A DNA stretch of 64,000 nt from Microlunatus capsulatus (lineage in GTDB: Bacteria > Actinomycetota > Actinomycetes > Propionibacteriales > Propionibacteriaceae). Position numbers and translations under genes: made by a program. The stretch is from NCBI RefSeq assembly GCF_017876495.1, contig NZ_JAGIOB010000001.1, positions 2,294,001 through 2,358,000 on the forward strand, read 5' to 3'. The notes under the pieces were generated by a model that was given only the letters and a program-made list of their open reading frames with translations, made no database searches and was not told the DNA's origin. Below, in pieces: positions 1-8,781 of this stretch (position 1 is its first letter; each line of letters begins with the position of its first letter).

Positions 1-669
1 CGCGCCTGGGCGCCGCCGTGCACCAGCTGGAGCACCGGCGTCTCGATCTCGAGGTAGCCCTCGCGGTGCAGCGTCTCGCGGATGCTCCGGGTGACGGCCG
101 CGCGGGTGCGGACCATCTGCCGGGCCTCCTCGCGGACGGTCAGGTCGGCGTGCCGCTGCCGCACCCGGGTCTCGTCGGAGAGCTCCTTGTGCAGCGTGGG
201 CATCGGCCGCAGCGCCTTCGACGCCAGGGTCCAGGCCGTGGCCAGCACGGACAGCTCGCCGCGGCGGGAGGAGATGACCCGGCCGGTGACGGCGACGAAG
301 TCCCCGAGGTCGACGTCGGCCTTCCAGGCGCCCAGCGACTCCTCGCCCACCTCGTCGCGGGACAGCATCACCTGCAGCCGGACGCCGGTGTCGCCCAGCG
401 ACAGGCCCTCCTGGAGCGTGGCGAAGCAGAGCTTGCCGGTGTTGCGGACGAACACCACGCGGCCGGTGACCGAGACGACGTCGTCGGTCTCCTCCCCGGT
501 CGCCAGGTGGCCCCAGCGCTCGCGGACCTCGCGCAGCGCGTGGGTCCGCGGGACCGTCACCGGGTAGGGCTCGCGGCCCTCCGCGAGCAGCCGCTCGCGC
601 TTGTCCTTGCGGACACGGATCTGCTCGGGCTCGTCCACCGCTGCGGGCGGACTCGTCTGTTCGGGCACC
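1..669 (-). CDS. lysS: lysine--tRNA ligase, N-terminal part (3' end outside window)
   Basis: Class II lysyl-tRNA synthetase, which charges tRNA-Lys in the cytoplasm. The 223 visible codons read from a GTG at 669. They cover the charged N-terminal helix ([20 protein letters not shown]), the OB-fold anticodon-binding domain ([16 protein letters not shown] near residues 55-75) and the start of the catalytic domain with motif 1 ([25 protein letters not shown]). The frame is still open at position 1, so the catalytic core lies beyond the window. The GTG precedes the first conserved residues with no competing upstream start. The 95-base gap to the divergent gene at 764 should hold its promoter. Identification is firm; the start is probable. 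Confidence 0.93.
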
Positions 670-763
670 GCGTCAGCCTAGTGCCGCGGGCCCCCGGTCT
701 CGTCGCGGTCACGACCCGCACGACGACGCCCGGATCGCCCCGGGGGCTGGCAGGATCCCGCCC

Positions 764-1207
764 GTGACCTCCCCCTGGCCCAGCCCGCCCCCGCCGCCCG
801 GCCCGCAGCCCACCGGCCCGCAGCCCACCGGTGAGCTGGTGGTGCACGTCCGCCCGCCGCTCGGCGGCGGCAGCTCCATGATGACCCCGTTGCTGACCAT
901 CGACGGCTACCCGGCGCCGTTGCGCTGGGGCCGCAACGCGTTCGTCGCCCCCGCCGGCCCACGGCAGCTGCACGCCGCCACCCGCTACCTCTTCACCTAC
1001 GGCTCCGCCCACGACGTCGTCCCGGTCCACCCGGGCCGCAGCACCGAGGTGCACTACAGCCCGCCGGCCTTCACCTTCCTCTCCGGCCGGATGGGCCCGG
1101 TGCCGCAGCCGCGCCCGGGGCAGACCGGCTTCTGGGTCCTGATGGCGGTCCTGGGTCTGGCCCTGCTGCTGGGACTGGTCGGCCTCGTCGGCGGCTTCCT
1201 CGGCTGA
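764..1207 (+). CDS. hypothetical protein with one C-terminal membrane helix
   Basis: A 147-residue protein of unknown function. The first 25 residues are Pro/Gly rich. The middle reads as a compact beta-rich domain (LVVHVRPPLGGGSSMMTPLL, then GYPAPLRWGRNAFVAPAGP), followed near residues 122-145 by one strongly hydrophobic helix (FWVLMAVLGLALLLGLVGLV). That arrangement suggests a tail-anchored or C-terminally anchored membrane protein with its domain in the cytoplasm. The start is a GTG at 764, divergent from lysS. It lies 57 bases upstream of the ATP-grasp gene and could be part of that transcription unit. I do not recognise a family. Confidence 0.7.
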   Translation: MTSPWPSPPPPPGPQPTGPQPTGELVVHVRPPLGGGSSMMTPLLTIDGYPAPLRWGRNAFVAPAGPRQLHAATRYLFTYGSAHDVVPVHPGRSTEVHYSPPAFTFLSGRMGPVPQPRPGQTGFWVLMAVLGLALLLGLVGLVGGFLG

Positions 1208-1264
1208 GCCCGGCGCCGGCAGGCGTTCACACGGGGGTAACAAGGCTCTGAGTAGGGTGCCGTC

Positions 1265-2902
1265 ATGGCGGACGTCCTCGCGAACTACCGGCCGGGCGCG
1301 GCCTTCGACGAGATGATGGACGTCGACGGGGAGGTCCGGCCGTCCTACCGGGCGCTGCACGCCACGCTGGACCGCTCCTCGCCGGCCGAGCTGAAGACCA
1401 TCGCCGAGTCGCTGGCCAACAACTACGTGCAGGCCGGGGTCACCTTCGACATCGGCGGGGTCGAGCGCCCCTTCCCGCTGGACCTGGTGCCGCGGGTGAT
1501 CGCCGCGCCGGAGTGGGAGACCATCGAGGCCGGCGTGGCCCAGCGGGTCCGCGCCCTGGAGGCGTTCCTGGCCGACGTCTACTCCGACGCCCGGGTGATC
1601 GCCGACGGTGTCATCCCCGGCCAGCTGATCACCAGCTCCAACCACTTCCACCGCGCCGTCTGGGGCGTCCAGCCGGGCAACGGCGTGCGCATCCACGTCG
1701 CCGGGGTCGACCTCATCCGCACCCCCGAGGGCGACGTCCGGGTGCTGGAGGACAACGTCCGGGTGCCCAGCGGCGTCTCCTACGTGATGACCAACCGCAG
1801 CGCGATGATCACCGCGCTGCCCGACGCCTTCGCCGCCCAGCGGATCCGCCCGGTGGCCAGCTACCCGCAGCGGCTGCTCGCGGCGCTCCGGCTGGCCGCC
1901 ACCCCCACCGTCGACAACCCGACGGTGGTGGTGCTGACCCCGGGCGTCTACAACTCCGCCTACTTCGAGCACACCCTGCTGGCCCGGACGATGGGCGTCG
2001 AGCTCGTCGAGGGCCGCGACCTGGAGTGCCGCCGCGGGAAGGTGTTCATGCGGACGACCGGCGGCCTGCAGCGGGTCGACGTCATCTACCGCCGCATCGA
2101 CGACGAGTACATCGACCCGGTGCACTTCCGCAGCGACTCGATGCTGGGCGTCCCGGGCCTGGTCAACGCCGTCCGGACCGGCGGGGTCGTGCTGGCCAAC
2201 GCCATCGGGAACGGGGTGGCCGACGACAAGCTCATCTACACCTACGTGCCCGACCTCATCCGCTACTACCTGGGCGAGCAGCCGGTGATCGCCAACGTCG
2301 ACACCTGGCGGCTGGAGGAGGACGACGCGCGCGAGGAGGTCCTGGACCGGCTCGACGAGCTGGTGGTCAAGCCCGTCGACGGCTCCGGCGGCAAGGGCAT
2401 CGTCATCGGCCCGCGCGCCACCAAGGAGGAGCTGGACGCGCTGCGCGCCCGGGTGACGGCCGACCCGCGCGGCTGGATCGCGCAGCCCGTCGTCCAGCTG
2501 TCGACCGTGCCGACGCTGATCGACGACCAGCTGGCCCCCCGGCACGTGGACCTGCGGCCCTTCGCGGTGAACAGCGGCGACGAGGTGTGGGTGCTGCCCG
2601 GCGGGCTGACCCGCGTCGCGCTGCCCGAGGGCGAGCTGGTGGTCAACTCCAGCCAGGGCGGCGGCAGCAAGGACACCTGGGTGCTGAGCCCGCCCGCGCA
2701 CCGGCCCTCGGTCACCCTCGCGGAGGAGGAGCCCGCTCCGGTGCCCGCCGAGCCGCAGGCCGAGGAGGTGCCGGTCCGGCCGACCGGCGCCCCGCTCGCG
2801 GCCCGGCCCGCCGTCCTCATGACGCCGAAGGTCATCCAGCGCCACCAGGAGGAGCAGCAGCAGCAGTCCGGGCGCGCCGGCGGAGGGGACGCGCCGTGCT
2901 GA
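1265..2902 (+). CDS. circularly permuted ATP-grasp protein
   Basis: A 545-residue member of the circularly permuted ATP-grasp family (DUF404/DUF407 type). Visible family features are YRALHATLDRSSPAELK near the N-terminus, GVDLIRTPEGDVRVLEDNVR (about residues 147-166), ELVEGRDLECRRGKVFMRT, and YIDPVHFRSDSMLGVPGL. The phosphate-handling stretch VVKPVDGSGGKGIVIGPRA sits near residue 370. Family members are predicted carboxylate-amine ligases, and in many bacteria they are encoded beside an alpha-E protein and a transglutaminase-like protein, as here. The last 60 residues are acidic, Pro-rich and probably disordered. The stop overlaps the GTG start of the alpha-E gene, so the two are translationally coupled. 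The substrate is not known. Confidence 0.92.
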   Translation: MADVLANYRPGAAFDEMMDVDGEVRPSYRALHATLDRSSPAELKTIAESLANNYVQAGVTFDIGGVERPFPLDLVPRVIAAPEWETIEAGVAQRVRALEAFLADVYSDARVIADGVIPGQLITSSNHFHRAVWGVQPGNGVRIHVAGVDLIRTPEGDVRVLEDNVRVPSGVSYVMTNRSAMITALPDAFAAQRIRPVASYPQRLLAALRLAATPTVDNPTVVVLTPGVYNSAYFEHTLLARTMGVELVEGRDLECRRGKVFMRTTGGLQRVDVIYRRIDDEYIDPVHFRSDSMLGVPGLVNAVRTGGVVLANAIGNGVADDKLIYTYVPDLIRYYLGEQPVIANVDTWRLEEDDAREEVLDRLDELVVKPVDGSGGKGIVIGPRATKEELDALRARVTADPRGWIAQPVVQLSTVPTLIDDQLAPRHVDLRPFAVNSGDEVWVLPGGLTRVALPEGELVVNSSQGGGSKDTWVLSPPAHRPSVTLAEEEPAPVPAEPQAEEVPVRPTGAPLAARPAVLMTPKVIQRHQEEQQQQSGRAGGGDAPC

Positions 2903-3822
2903 GCCGGATCGCGGAGTCGATGTTCTGGATCGGCCGCTACGTCGAGCGGGCCGAGGACACGTCCCGGCTGCTGCAGACCCACCTGCGGCTCATCACCGAG
3001 GACACCAGCTCCGAGACCGAGGCCTGCCGCACGCTGCTGGCGCTGATGAGCGTCGACCACGTCGAGCACCCCACCCACGAGGACCTGGTCCGGGTGCTGG
3101 GCTACGACGGCAAGGAGCCGACGTCGATCTTCGCCTGCTGGGCCGCCGCCCGCGACAACGCCCGCCGGGCCCGGGAGGTCATCCCGCTGGACCTGTGGGA
3201 GTGCATCAACACCACCTGGCACCAGCTGCCGACGGGACGGTTCCGCACGTCCCGCGTGCACACGTTCCTCGACTGGGCGCAGGAGCGCAGCGCCCTGTTC
3301 ACCGGCATCGCCCGCGGCACGATGGTGCGCGACGACGGCTGGGAGTTCATGATGCTCGGCCGGTCGCTGGAGCAGGTGGACATGACGTCGCGGCTGGTGG
3401 CCTCGGCCTCGCTGCGCACCGGCAGCACCCAGTGGCCCTCGGTGCTGCGCGGCTGCGGCGGGCACGACGCCTTCCTGCGCACCTACCGCGGCCTGCAGAC
3501 CGACCGCGAGGCGGCGCAGTTCCTCATCTCCGACGTCCGGTTCCCCCGCTCCCTGATGCACGGCCTCGTCGCCGCGTCGGACTGCCTGCGCCGGCTCAGC
3601 ACGGTCAACGGCCAGGCGGCCCGGCAGTCGGAGTTCCCCGCCCGGGCGCTGGGCCAGCTGCGGGCCCGGCTCGAGTACGCCGACGTCGGCGAGCTGCTGG
3701 AGAACCTGGGCGACGAGATGACCTGGGTGCAGGAGGTCGCCGCGCAGGTGACGGCCGCCGTCGCCAACAACTACTTCGTCGCGGAGGACCCGACGGCCTG
3801 GATCACCGAGGGGACGCGCTGA
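2896..3822 (+). CDS. alpha-E domain protein (DUF403)
   Basis: A 308-residue all-helical protein starting MLSRIAESMFWIGRYVERAE, the signature N-terminus of alpha-E (DUF403) proteins. It also carries the conserved ARDNARRAREVIPLDLWE (about residue 90) and GRSLEQVDMTSRL (about residue 155). No enzyme activity has been assigned to the family; it travels with circularly permuted ATP-grasp ligases and transglutaminases, so a joint role in a peptide-like modification is inferred. The GTG at 2896 lies inside the end of the preceding gene (7-base overlap) and gives exactly the family N-terminus. The stop is one base before the transglutaminase ATG. Confidence 0.9.
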   Translation: MLSRIAESMFWIGRYVERAEDTSRLLQTHLRLITEDTSSETEACRTLLALMSVDHVEHPTHEDLVRVLGYDGKEPTSIFACWAAARDNARRAREVIPLDLWECINTTWHQLPTGRFRTSRVHTFLDWAQERSALFTGIARGTMVRDDGWEFMMLGRSLEQVDMTSRLVASASLRTGSTQWPSVLRGCGGHDAFLRTYRGLQTDREAAQFLISDVRFPRSLMHGLVAASDCLRRLSTVNGQAARQSEFPARALGQLRARLEYADVGELLENLGDEMTWVQEVAAQVTAAVANNYFVAEDPTAWITEGTR

Positions 3823-3823
3823 T

Positions 3824-4675
3824 ATGCGGCTGAGCATCGACCACCAGACCGGCTTCCGGTACAGCTCGCCGGTGAAGTCGTCCTACAACGAGGCGCGGAT
3901 GACGCCGGCGGCCAGCGAGCACCAGACCATCTGGAGCAGCCGGGTCAGCATCGAGCCGGCCGCCTGGAGCTTCAGCTACACCGACTACTGGGGCACCCGC
4001 GTCACCACGTTCGAGCTGCACGAGGCGCACGAGCGGCTGACCGTGCACGCGCAGGCGGTCGTCGACACCCGTGGCGACGAGCTGGCCTGGGACACCGACC
4101 GGCGGGTCGCGGCCAGCGACCTCGGCTGGTCGGCGCTGCGCGACCGCGGCGTCATCGACCGGATGGCGGAGTACCTCACCGTCAACCGGCGGACCGCCCC
4201 CGCCGACGAGCTGGTCGCGCTGGCCGCCGAGGTCGCCGACCAGCCGCCGCGGCTGGCCGCGCTCGACGTCTGCCGGATCCTCGACGACCGGCTGCGCTAC
4301 GAGAAGGGCTCGACGGAGGTGACCAGCGCGGCCGCCGACGTCTGGCAGCTCGGCGCCGGCGTCTGCCAGGACTACAGCCACGTCGCCCTCGGCGCCCTGC
4401 GCTCGATCGGCATCCCCGCCCGCTACGTCTCGGGCTACCTGCACCCCGGACCGCGCGAGCCCAACACCACGGTGACCGGGGAGAGCCACTCCTGGATCGA
4501 GTGGTGGTGCGGCACCTGGGTCCCCTACGACCCGACGATGGGCCGACGGCTCACCGACAGCTACGTGCGGGTCGGCCACGGCCGCGACTACGGCGACGTC
4601 GCCCCGCTGCGCGGGACCTACTCCGGCGGCTCGTCGTCGATGTTCGTCACCGTGGCGATGACCGAGCTGGGCTGA
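3824..4675 (+). CDS. transglutaminase-like cysteine peptidase family protein
   Basis: A 283-residue protein with the bacterial transglutaminase-like N-terminal beta domain (MRLSIDHQTGFRYSSPVKSS...). A papain-like core follows, with all three catalytic positions visible: Cys in GVCQDYSHVALGALRSIGIP (about residue 184), His in GESHSWIEWW (about 223) and Asp in YDPTMG (about 238). Members cleave or form isopeptide-type bonds, though in-vivo substrates are largely unknown. It is third in a tight three-gene unit with the ATP-grasp and alpha-E genes, one base after the latter. The set of three is a recurrent actinobacterial module. There is no signal peptide, so a cytoplasmic role is expected. Confidence 0.92.
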   Translation: MRLSIDHQTGFRYSSPVKSSYNEARMTPAASEHQTIWSSRVSIEPAAWSFSYTDYWGTRVTTFELHEAHERLTVHAQAVVDTRGDELAWDTDRRVAASDLGWSALRDRGVIDRMAEYLTVNRRTAPADELVALAAEVADQPPRLAALDVCRILDDRLRYEKGSTEVTSAAADVWQLGAGVCQDYSHVALGALRSIGIPARYVSGYLHPGPREPNTTVTGESHSWIEWWCGTWVPYDPTMGRRLTDSYVRVGHGRDYGDVAPLRGTYSGGSSSMFVTVAMTELG

Positions 4676-4722
4676 GCGCCGCGACACCTGACGGGCCGCG
4701 CGCGCGTCACTACCCTGCTGCC

Positions 4723-5283
4723 ATGAGCAGCTACGGGCAGCAGCCCGGACCCCACGGATCGCCGTCGCCCTACGGGCAGCCCCCGCACCCGGGCCAGGGG
4801 CAGCAGCCCTACGGCCAGCCGGGATACCCGCCCCAGCAGCCGTACGGCCAGCAGCCCCCGCAGGGCTACCCACCGGCGCAGCAGCCCTACGGCCAGCAGG
4901 GCGGCTGGACGCCCCAGCCGGCCGCGGCGCGCAGGCCGCAGCTGGTCCGGCACAGCCTCCCGGTCGTCACCATGGACAAGCTGGTGGGTCAGGAGATCGT
5001 CGAGGTGCTCGGCGAGGTCGTCGGCGTCGTCGCCCGCACCCGCGAGCTGCGGCCGGACCTGCGCGGCGGCAACCCCGTCGACGGCTACGTGACGATGCTG
5101 ACCGAGTCGCGGCAGGACGCCGTGGCCCGGCTCGTCGAGATGGCCGAGGCCGCCGGCGCGCACGCCGTCGTCGGGCTGCGCTTCGACTGCAGCGAGATCA
5201 CCCAGTCCCTGAGCGAGGTCTGCGCCTACGGCACGGCCGTCACCCTGGCCGGCGGACCGGTCGGTGCTGAGCGGACGGGGTAA
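4723..5283 (+). CDS. YbjQ/UPF0145-like protein with a Gln/Pro/Tyr-rich N-terminus
   Basis: A 186-residue protein. Residues 1-75 are low complexity and built from repeated P-Y-G-Q-Q/P blocks (disordered). Residues 80-180 match the heavy-metal-binding YbjQ/UPF0145 fold: the VGQEIVEVLGEVVGVVARTR strand-helix, then GYVTMLTESRQDAVARLVEM, then GAHAVVGLRFDCSEI. The biochemical role of the family is not established. The ATG at 4723 is preceded 8 bases upstream by TACCCT, a possible minus-10 element, so the mRNA may be nearly leaderless. The upstream transglutaminase gene ends 47 bases earlier. The Tyr/Gln-rich tail resembles those of actinobacterial membrane-associated proteins, but there is no membrane helix here. 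Confidence 0.85.
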   Translation: MSSYGQQPGPHGSPSPYGQPPHPGQGQQPYGQPGYPPQQPYGQQPPQGYPPAQQPYGQQGGWTPQPAAARRPQLVRHSLPVVTMDKLVGQEIVEVLGEVVGVVARTRELRPDLRGGNPVDGYVTMLTESRQDAVARLVEMAEAAGAHAVVGLRFDCSEITQSLSEVCAYGTAVTLAGGPVGAERTG

Positions 5284-5322
5284 CCCCTGGTCTTGCTGGG
5301 CCGCCCGGGAGAGGATGGCGCC

Positions 5323-5496
5323 ATGACCGCCGACGACCAGACCACGCCCGCCGACGACCTGAAGGCCAAGTTCCGCGAGGCGCTCGAGGCGAAGAAGGGG
5401 CGCCGCGGGGAGGACCACCTCGACGCCGGCCAGCAGCCGGTGCACGCCCACGGCCCCGTCGAGGCCAAGCGCACCTTCCGCCGCAAGACCGGCTAG
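5323..5496 (+). CDS. DUF5302 family small protein
   Basis: A 57-residue, highly charged protein (MTADDQTTPADDLKAKFREA then LEAKKGRRGEDHLD, ending RTFRRKTG) with the pattern of the actinobacterial DUF5302 family. These are small, probably unstructured proteins of unknown function. The ATG at 5323 is chosen because the family begins there; a TTG 30 bases upstream is in frame but adds unrelated residues. It lies 39 bases after the YbjQ-like gene on the same strand. The run of bases after it holds a copy of the dispersed palindromic repeat. Confidence 0.8.
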   Translation: MTADDQTTPADDLKAKFREALEAKKGRRGEDHLDAGQQPVHAHGPVEAKRTFRRKTG

Positions 5497-5559
5497 CCCC
5501 CACCCCGGGCCGACCCCCGCGCCCCGGACCCGACCCCGCGCCCTGAGCCGATACCGCGC

Positions 5560-5594
5560 CCTGAGCCTGTCGAAGGGCCTTCGACAAGCTCAGG
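5560..5594. repeat. dispersed palindromic repeat copy (CCTGAGC...GCTCAGG)
   Basis: Two 15-base arms, CCTGAGCCTGTCGAA and TTCGACAAGCTCAGG, are complementary apart from one position and enclose a GGGCC centre. It sits between a small gene and the 3' end of the convergent HAD gene, where it could act as a bidirectional terminator. A partial copy lies just upstream (5538-5550). The same element recurs near 41.4-42.2, 54.0 and 62.7 kb. Confidence 0.85.
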
Positions 5595-5626
5595 CAGCGG
5601 GGAACCAGCCGAATCAGCAGGTGGGC

Positions 5627-6286
5627 TCAGCCGCGCAGCCGCACCCGGATGCCGTCCTCGCCGGGGATGAACTCCACCTCGGAGAGGTCGCCGACCACCG
5701 CGTCGGCGTCGAGGTCCTCGCGCTCGGTCGTCGTGACCACCGCGAGGGTCCGGCAGCCTGCCGCCCGCGCGGCCTCCAGGCCCTTGGGCGCGTCCTCCAC
5801 CACCAGGCAGCGGGTCGGGTCGGCGCCGAGCCGGCGGGCCGCCTCCAGGAACGGGTCGGGCGCGGGCTTGCCGCGGGCCACGTCGTCGACGGTGACCAGC
5901 ACCGACGGCGGCTGCAGCCGGGCGGCGGCGATCCGGGCCTGCGCCAGGGGCACCGTGCAGGAGGTGGCGATGGCGTTCTTGGCGCCGCGCAGGGCCTCCA
6001 GCGCCTCGGCCGCGCCGGGCAGCACGACGATGTCGTGCACGTCGGCCAGCTCCAGCTCGTCGATCCGGCGGATCGCCTCGACGTGCCGGTCCTCCGCGAG
6101 CAGCGCGCGGACCACCTGGGCCGAGGGCATGCCGTGGTGGCGGCCCATCTGCTCCGGGGTCAGCCCGAACTCGTGCATCCACGTCGTCCAGGCGCGCATC
6201 ACCGCCGGGGTGGAGTCGATCAGCGTCCCGTCCATGTCGAACAGGACGGCCTCGAAGACCTCGTCGGACAGCGCGCCCAGACCCAC
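5627..6286 (-). CDS. HAD-superfamily hydrolase (beta-phosphoglucomutase / sugar phosphatase type)
   Basis: A 219-residue HAD-IA phosphatase. All four motifs are present: I, FDMDGTLIDS (nucleophile Asp, about residue 14); II, ATSCTVP (Thr/Ser, about 113); III, Lys in RGKPAPDPF (about 149); and IV, VVEDAPKGLEAARAAG (about 173). A helical cap follows motif I (WTTWMHEFGLTPEQMGRHHG), as in sugar-phosphate phosphatases. A small phosphorylated sugar is the likely substrate. The GTG at 6286 is preceded by GGAGGAG with 5-6 bases spacing, which decides the start over an open upstream extension of the frame. It is divergent from the tetR gene, and the TetR operator lies about 100 bases upstream. Confidence 0.9.
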   Translation of the reverse strand: MGLGALSDEVFEAVLFDMDGTLIDSTPAVMRAWTTWMHEFGLTPEQMGRHHGMPSAQVVRALLAEDRHVEAIRRIDELELADVHDIVVLPGAAEALEALRGAKNAIATSCTVPLAQARIAAARLQPPSVLVTVDDVARGKPAPDPFLEAARRLGADPTRCLVVEDAPKGLEAARAAGCRTLAVVTTTEREDLDADAVVGDLSEVEFIPGEDGIRVRLRG

Positions 6287-6380
6287 CGGAACTCCTCCAC
6301 CTCGTGCGCGCCACCTGCGCGCCCGGCCCCCATCCTCCCCGACCACGGCCCGTCCGCCGAGCACCGCTCACCGAACCCTC

Positions 6381-6409
6381 TTGCTGAGTGAGCGCTCACT
6401 CACTAGGAT
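6381..6409 (+). promoter_or_regulatory. tetR promoter with palindromic operator in the spacer
   Basis: TTGCTG (6381-6386) and TAGGAT (6404-6409) form a minus-35/minus-10 pair with a 17-base spacer. A perfect 18-base palindrome, TGAGTGAGCGCTCACTCA (6385-6402), fills that spacer. The GTG start at 6416 lies 6 bases after the minus-10, so the transcript is probably leaderless. A bound dimer would exclude RNA polymerase, which fits autorepression of tetR and the ABC genes. Confidence 0.75.
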
Positions 6410-6415
6410 CCCTGC

Positions 6416-7051
6416 GTGCCCCGCGCCACCCCCCTCCCGCTCGACGAGCGCCGCGTCGCGCTGATGGCGGCCACCGAGCCGCTCCTGCAGCGCTACGGCC
6501 GCGACGTCTCCACGCGCCAGATCGCCGAGGCCGCCGGCGTCGCCGAGGGCACGATCTTCCGGGCGTTCCCCACCAAGGAGGCGCTGATCGAGGCCGTCCT
6601 GGCCGACGCCTTCGACATCGGCCCCACCTGCGCCGACCTCGACGCCCTCGACCCCGACCTCGACCTGGAGCCCGCCGTCACCGCGGCCGTCGGCCTGCTG
6701 CAGGACCGGCTCCGCCGGGTGATCGCCCTCTTCCACACGTTGCGGTTCTCCCCGGAGAGCCCCGAGGAGGTCGGCGACCTGCGCGCCCGGCAGGACCAGG
6801 ACAACGCGGCCCTCAACGCGGCGATGGCCGGCGTGCTCATCCCGTTCGAGGACCGGCTGAGCCGCCCGGTGGAGGAGGCGGCCACCCTCGTCCGGACCGT
6901 CACCTTCGCGCTCACCCACCCGATGCTCGGCGACGCCGCCCCCAGCGAGCCCGAGCAGATCGCCGACCTGCTCCTGCACGGGCTCGTCGCCCGGCCCGCC
7001 CCCAGCCCCGTCTCCGCCCACCCGCTCCGACCCGAGGACGCTCCATGCTGA
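6416..7051 (+). CDS. TetR-family transcriptional regulator
   Basis: A 211-residue repressor. Residues 10-58 hold the DNA-binding domain: [20 protein letters not shown], then [20 protein letters not shown] with the recognition helix, then [11 protein letters not shown]. The C-terminal two thirds are helical, as in ligand-binding TetR domains. It very probably represses itself and the downstream ABC exporter through the palindrome at 6385-6402. The stop overlaps the ATG of the first ABC gene, so the three genes are one unit. The effector is unknown; an exported drug or metabolite is likely. The start is the first codon after the minus-10, with no ribosome binding site. Confidence 0.93.
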   Translation: MPRATPLPLDERRVALMAATEPLLQRYGRDVSTRQIAEAAGVAEGTIFRAFPTKEALIEAVLADAFDIGPTCADLDALDPDLDLEPAVTAAVGLLQDRLRRVIALFHTLRFSPESPEEVGDLRARQDQDNAALNAAMAGVLIPFEDRLSRPVEEAATLVRTVTFALTHPMLGDAAPSEPEQIADLLLHGLVARPAPSPVSAHPLRPEDAPC

Positions 7052-8781
7052 TCCGTCTCCTGCGCCGCTACCTGCAGCCCTACCGGCGCGTCCTCGCGGG
7101 CGTCGTCGTGCTGCAGCTCGTCGGCACCATGGCGGCGCTGTACCTGCCCAGCCTCAACGCCTCGATCATCGACGAGGGCGTGGCCAAGGGCGACACCGCC
7201 TTCATCTGGCGCACCGGCGGCGTGATGCTGGTCGTCAGCCTGCTGCAGATCGTCTGCGCCATCGCCGCCACCTACCTCGGCGCGCGGACGGCCATGGGCT
7301 TCGGCCGCGACGTCCGCGGCGCGCTCTTCGACCGCGTGCTCGGCTTCTCGGCCCGCGAGCTCAACGGGTTCGGGGCGCCGTCGCTCATCACCCGGAACAC
7401 CAACGACGTCCAGCAGGTGCAGATGCTGGTGCTGCTCTCGACGACGATGTTCGTCGCGGCGCCCATCACCATGGTCGGCGGCATCGTCATGGCGCTGCGC
7501 GAGGACGTCGGGCTGTCCTGGCTCGTCGTCGTCGCCGTCCCGCTGCTGGCGCTCTCGATCTGGCTCGTCGTCCGCAAGATGGGCCCGCTGTTCCGGGTGA
7601 TGCAGACCCGGATCGACACCCTCAACCGGGTGCTGCGCGAGCAGATCACCGGCATCCGGGTGGTCCGGGCCTTCGTCCGGGAGCCCCACGAGACCGAGCG
7701 GTTCTCCGCCGCCAACGCCGAGCTGACCCAGACGGCGACCTCGGTCGGCCGGCTGGTGGCCTCCATCTTCCCGATCGTCATGTTCATCCTCAACATCTCC
7801 AGCGTCGCCGTGCTGTGGTTCGGGGCCCAGCGCGTCGACAGCGGTCAGATGCAGATCGGCTCGCTGACGGCGTTCCTCAGCTACCTCGTGCAGATCCTCA
7901 TGTCGGTGATGATGGCGACCTTCCTGCTGATGATCGCGCCGCGCGCCATGGTCTGCGCCGAGCGGATCAGCGAGGTGCTGGACACCGAGTCGTCCGTGGT
8001 CACCGCGGAGCGCCCGGTCACCACCCTGCCCACCGCGTCCGAGGTCGCCTTCGCGGGCGCGGAGTTCACCTACCCCGGCGCCGACGCCCCGGTGCTGCGC
8101 GACGTCACCTTCACCGCCGGTCCCGGCCGGACGACGGCCATCATCGGCTCGACGGGTGCGGGCAAGTCCACGCTGGTCTCGCTGATCCCGCGGCTGATCG
8201 ACGTCACCGCGGGCTCGATCACCGTCGACGGCGTCGAGGTCCGCGAGCTCGACCCGGACCTGCTGTGGAGCCGGATCGGGCTGGTGCCGCAGAAGCCGTT
8301 CCTGTTCTCGGGCACGGTCGCCAGCAACCTGCGCTACGGCAAGCCCGACGCGACCGAGGACGAGCTGTGGCACGCGCTGCGGGTCGCCCAGGCCGAGGAC
8401 TTCGTCCGCGCCATGCCCGGCCAGCTGGAGGCGACGATCGCCCAGGGCGGCACGAACGTCTCCGGCGGCCAGCGGCAGCGGCTCTCCATCGCCCGGGCCC
8501 TGGTCAAGCGGCCCGAGGTGTACGTCTTCGACGACTCCTTCTCGGCCCTCGACGTCACCACCGACGCCCGGCTGCGGGCCGCGCTGGCCCGGGAGACGGC
8601 GTCGGCCTGCGTCATCATCGTCGGCCAGCGCGTGGCCACCATCCGCGACGCGGACCAGATCATCGTGCTGGAGCACGGCGAGGTGGTCGGCACCGGCACC
8701 CACGAGGAGCTGCTCGAGACATGCCCGACCTACGCCGAGATCGTCAGCTCCCAGCTGAGCGCCGAGGAGGTGGCGGCATGA
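7045..8781 (+). CDS. ABC exporter half-transporter A (degenerate ATP site subunit)
   Basis: A 578-residue type IV ABC exporter half. Six membrane helices occupy about residues 15-310 and the ATPase domain residues 340-570. Walker A is GSTGAGKST (about 368) and the signature is VSGGQRQR (about 471), both intact. The residue after the Walker B Asp is Asp, not Glu ([12 protein letters not shown]), and the switch His is replaced by Gln ([10 protein letters not shown]). Those two changes are known from the degenerate-site subunit of heterodimeric exporters such as TM287/288 and BmrCD. The partner is the next gene, overlapped by 4 bases. It is probably a drug or lipid exporter under TetR control. 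Confidence 0.93.
   Translation: MLIRLLRRYLQPYRRVLAGVVVLQLVGTMAALYLPSLNASIIDEGVAKGDTAFIWRTGGVMLVVSLLQIVCAIAATYLGARTAMGFGRDVRGALFDRVLGFSARELNGFGAPSLITRNTNDVQQVQMLVLLSTTMFVAAPITMVGGIVMALREDVGLSWLVVVAVPLLALSIWLVVRKMGPLFRVMQTRIDTLNRVLREQITGIRVVRAFVREPHETERFSAANAELTQTATSVGRLVASIFPIVMFILNISSVAVLWFGAQRVDSGQMQIGSLTAFLSYLVQILMSVMMATFLLMIAPRAMVCAERISEVLDTESSVVTAERPVTTLPTASEVAFAGAEFTYPGADAPVLRDVTFTAGPGRTTAIIGSTGAGKSTLVSLIPRLIDVTAGSITVDGVEVRELDPDLLWSRIGLVPQKPFLFSGTVASNLRYGKPDATEDELWHALRVAQAEDFVRAMPGQLEATIAQGGTNVSGGQRQRLSIARALVKRPEVYVFDDSFSALDVTTDARLRAALARETASACVIIVGQRVATIRDADQIIVLEHGEVVGTGTHEELLETCPTYAEIVSSQLSAEEVAA

Noticed and set aside
557-2845. A 762-codon open frame on the minus strand across the ATP-grasp gene.
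   Set aside because: Its translation is His/Gly/Arg/Asp-rich low-complexity sequence mirroring the GC-rich plus-strand gene; no family pattern. Similar long antisense frames at 6493-8859, 8730-10961, 55778-57499, 56809-59985 and 60154-63417 were rejected for the same reason.
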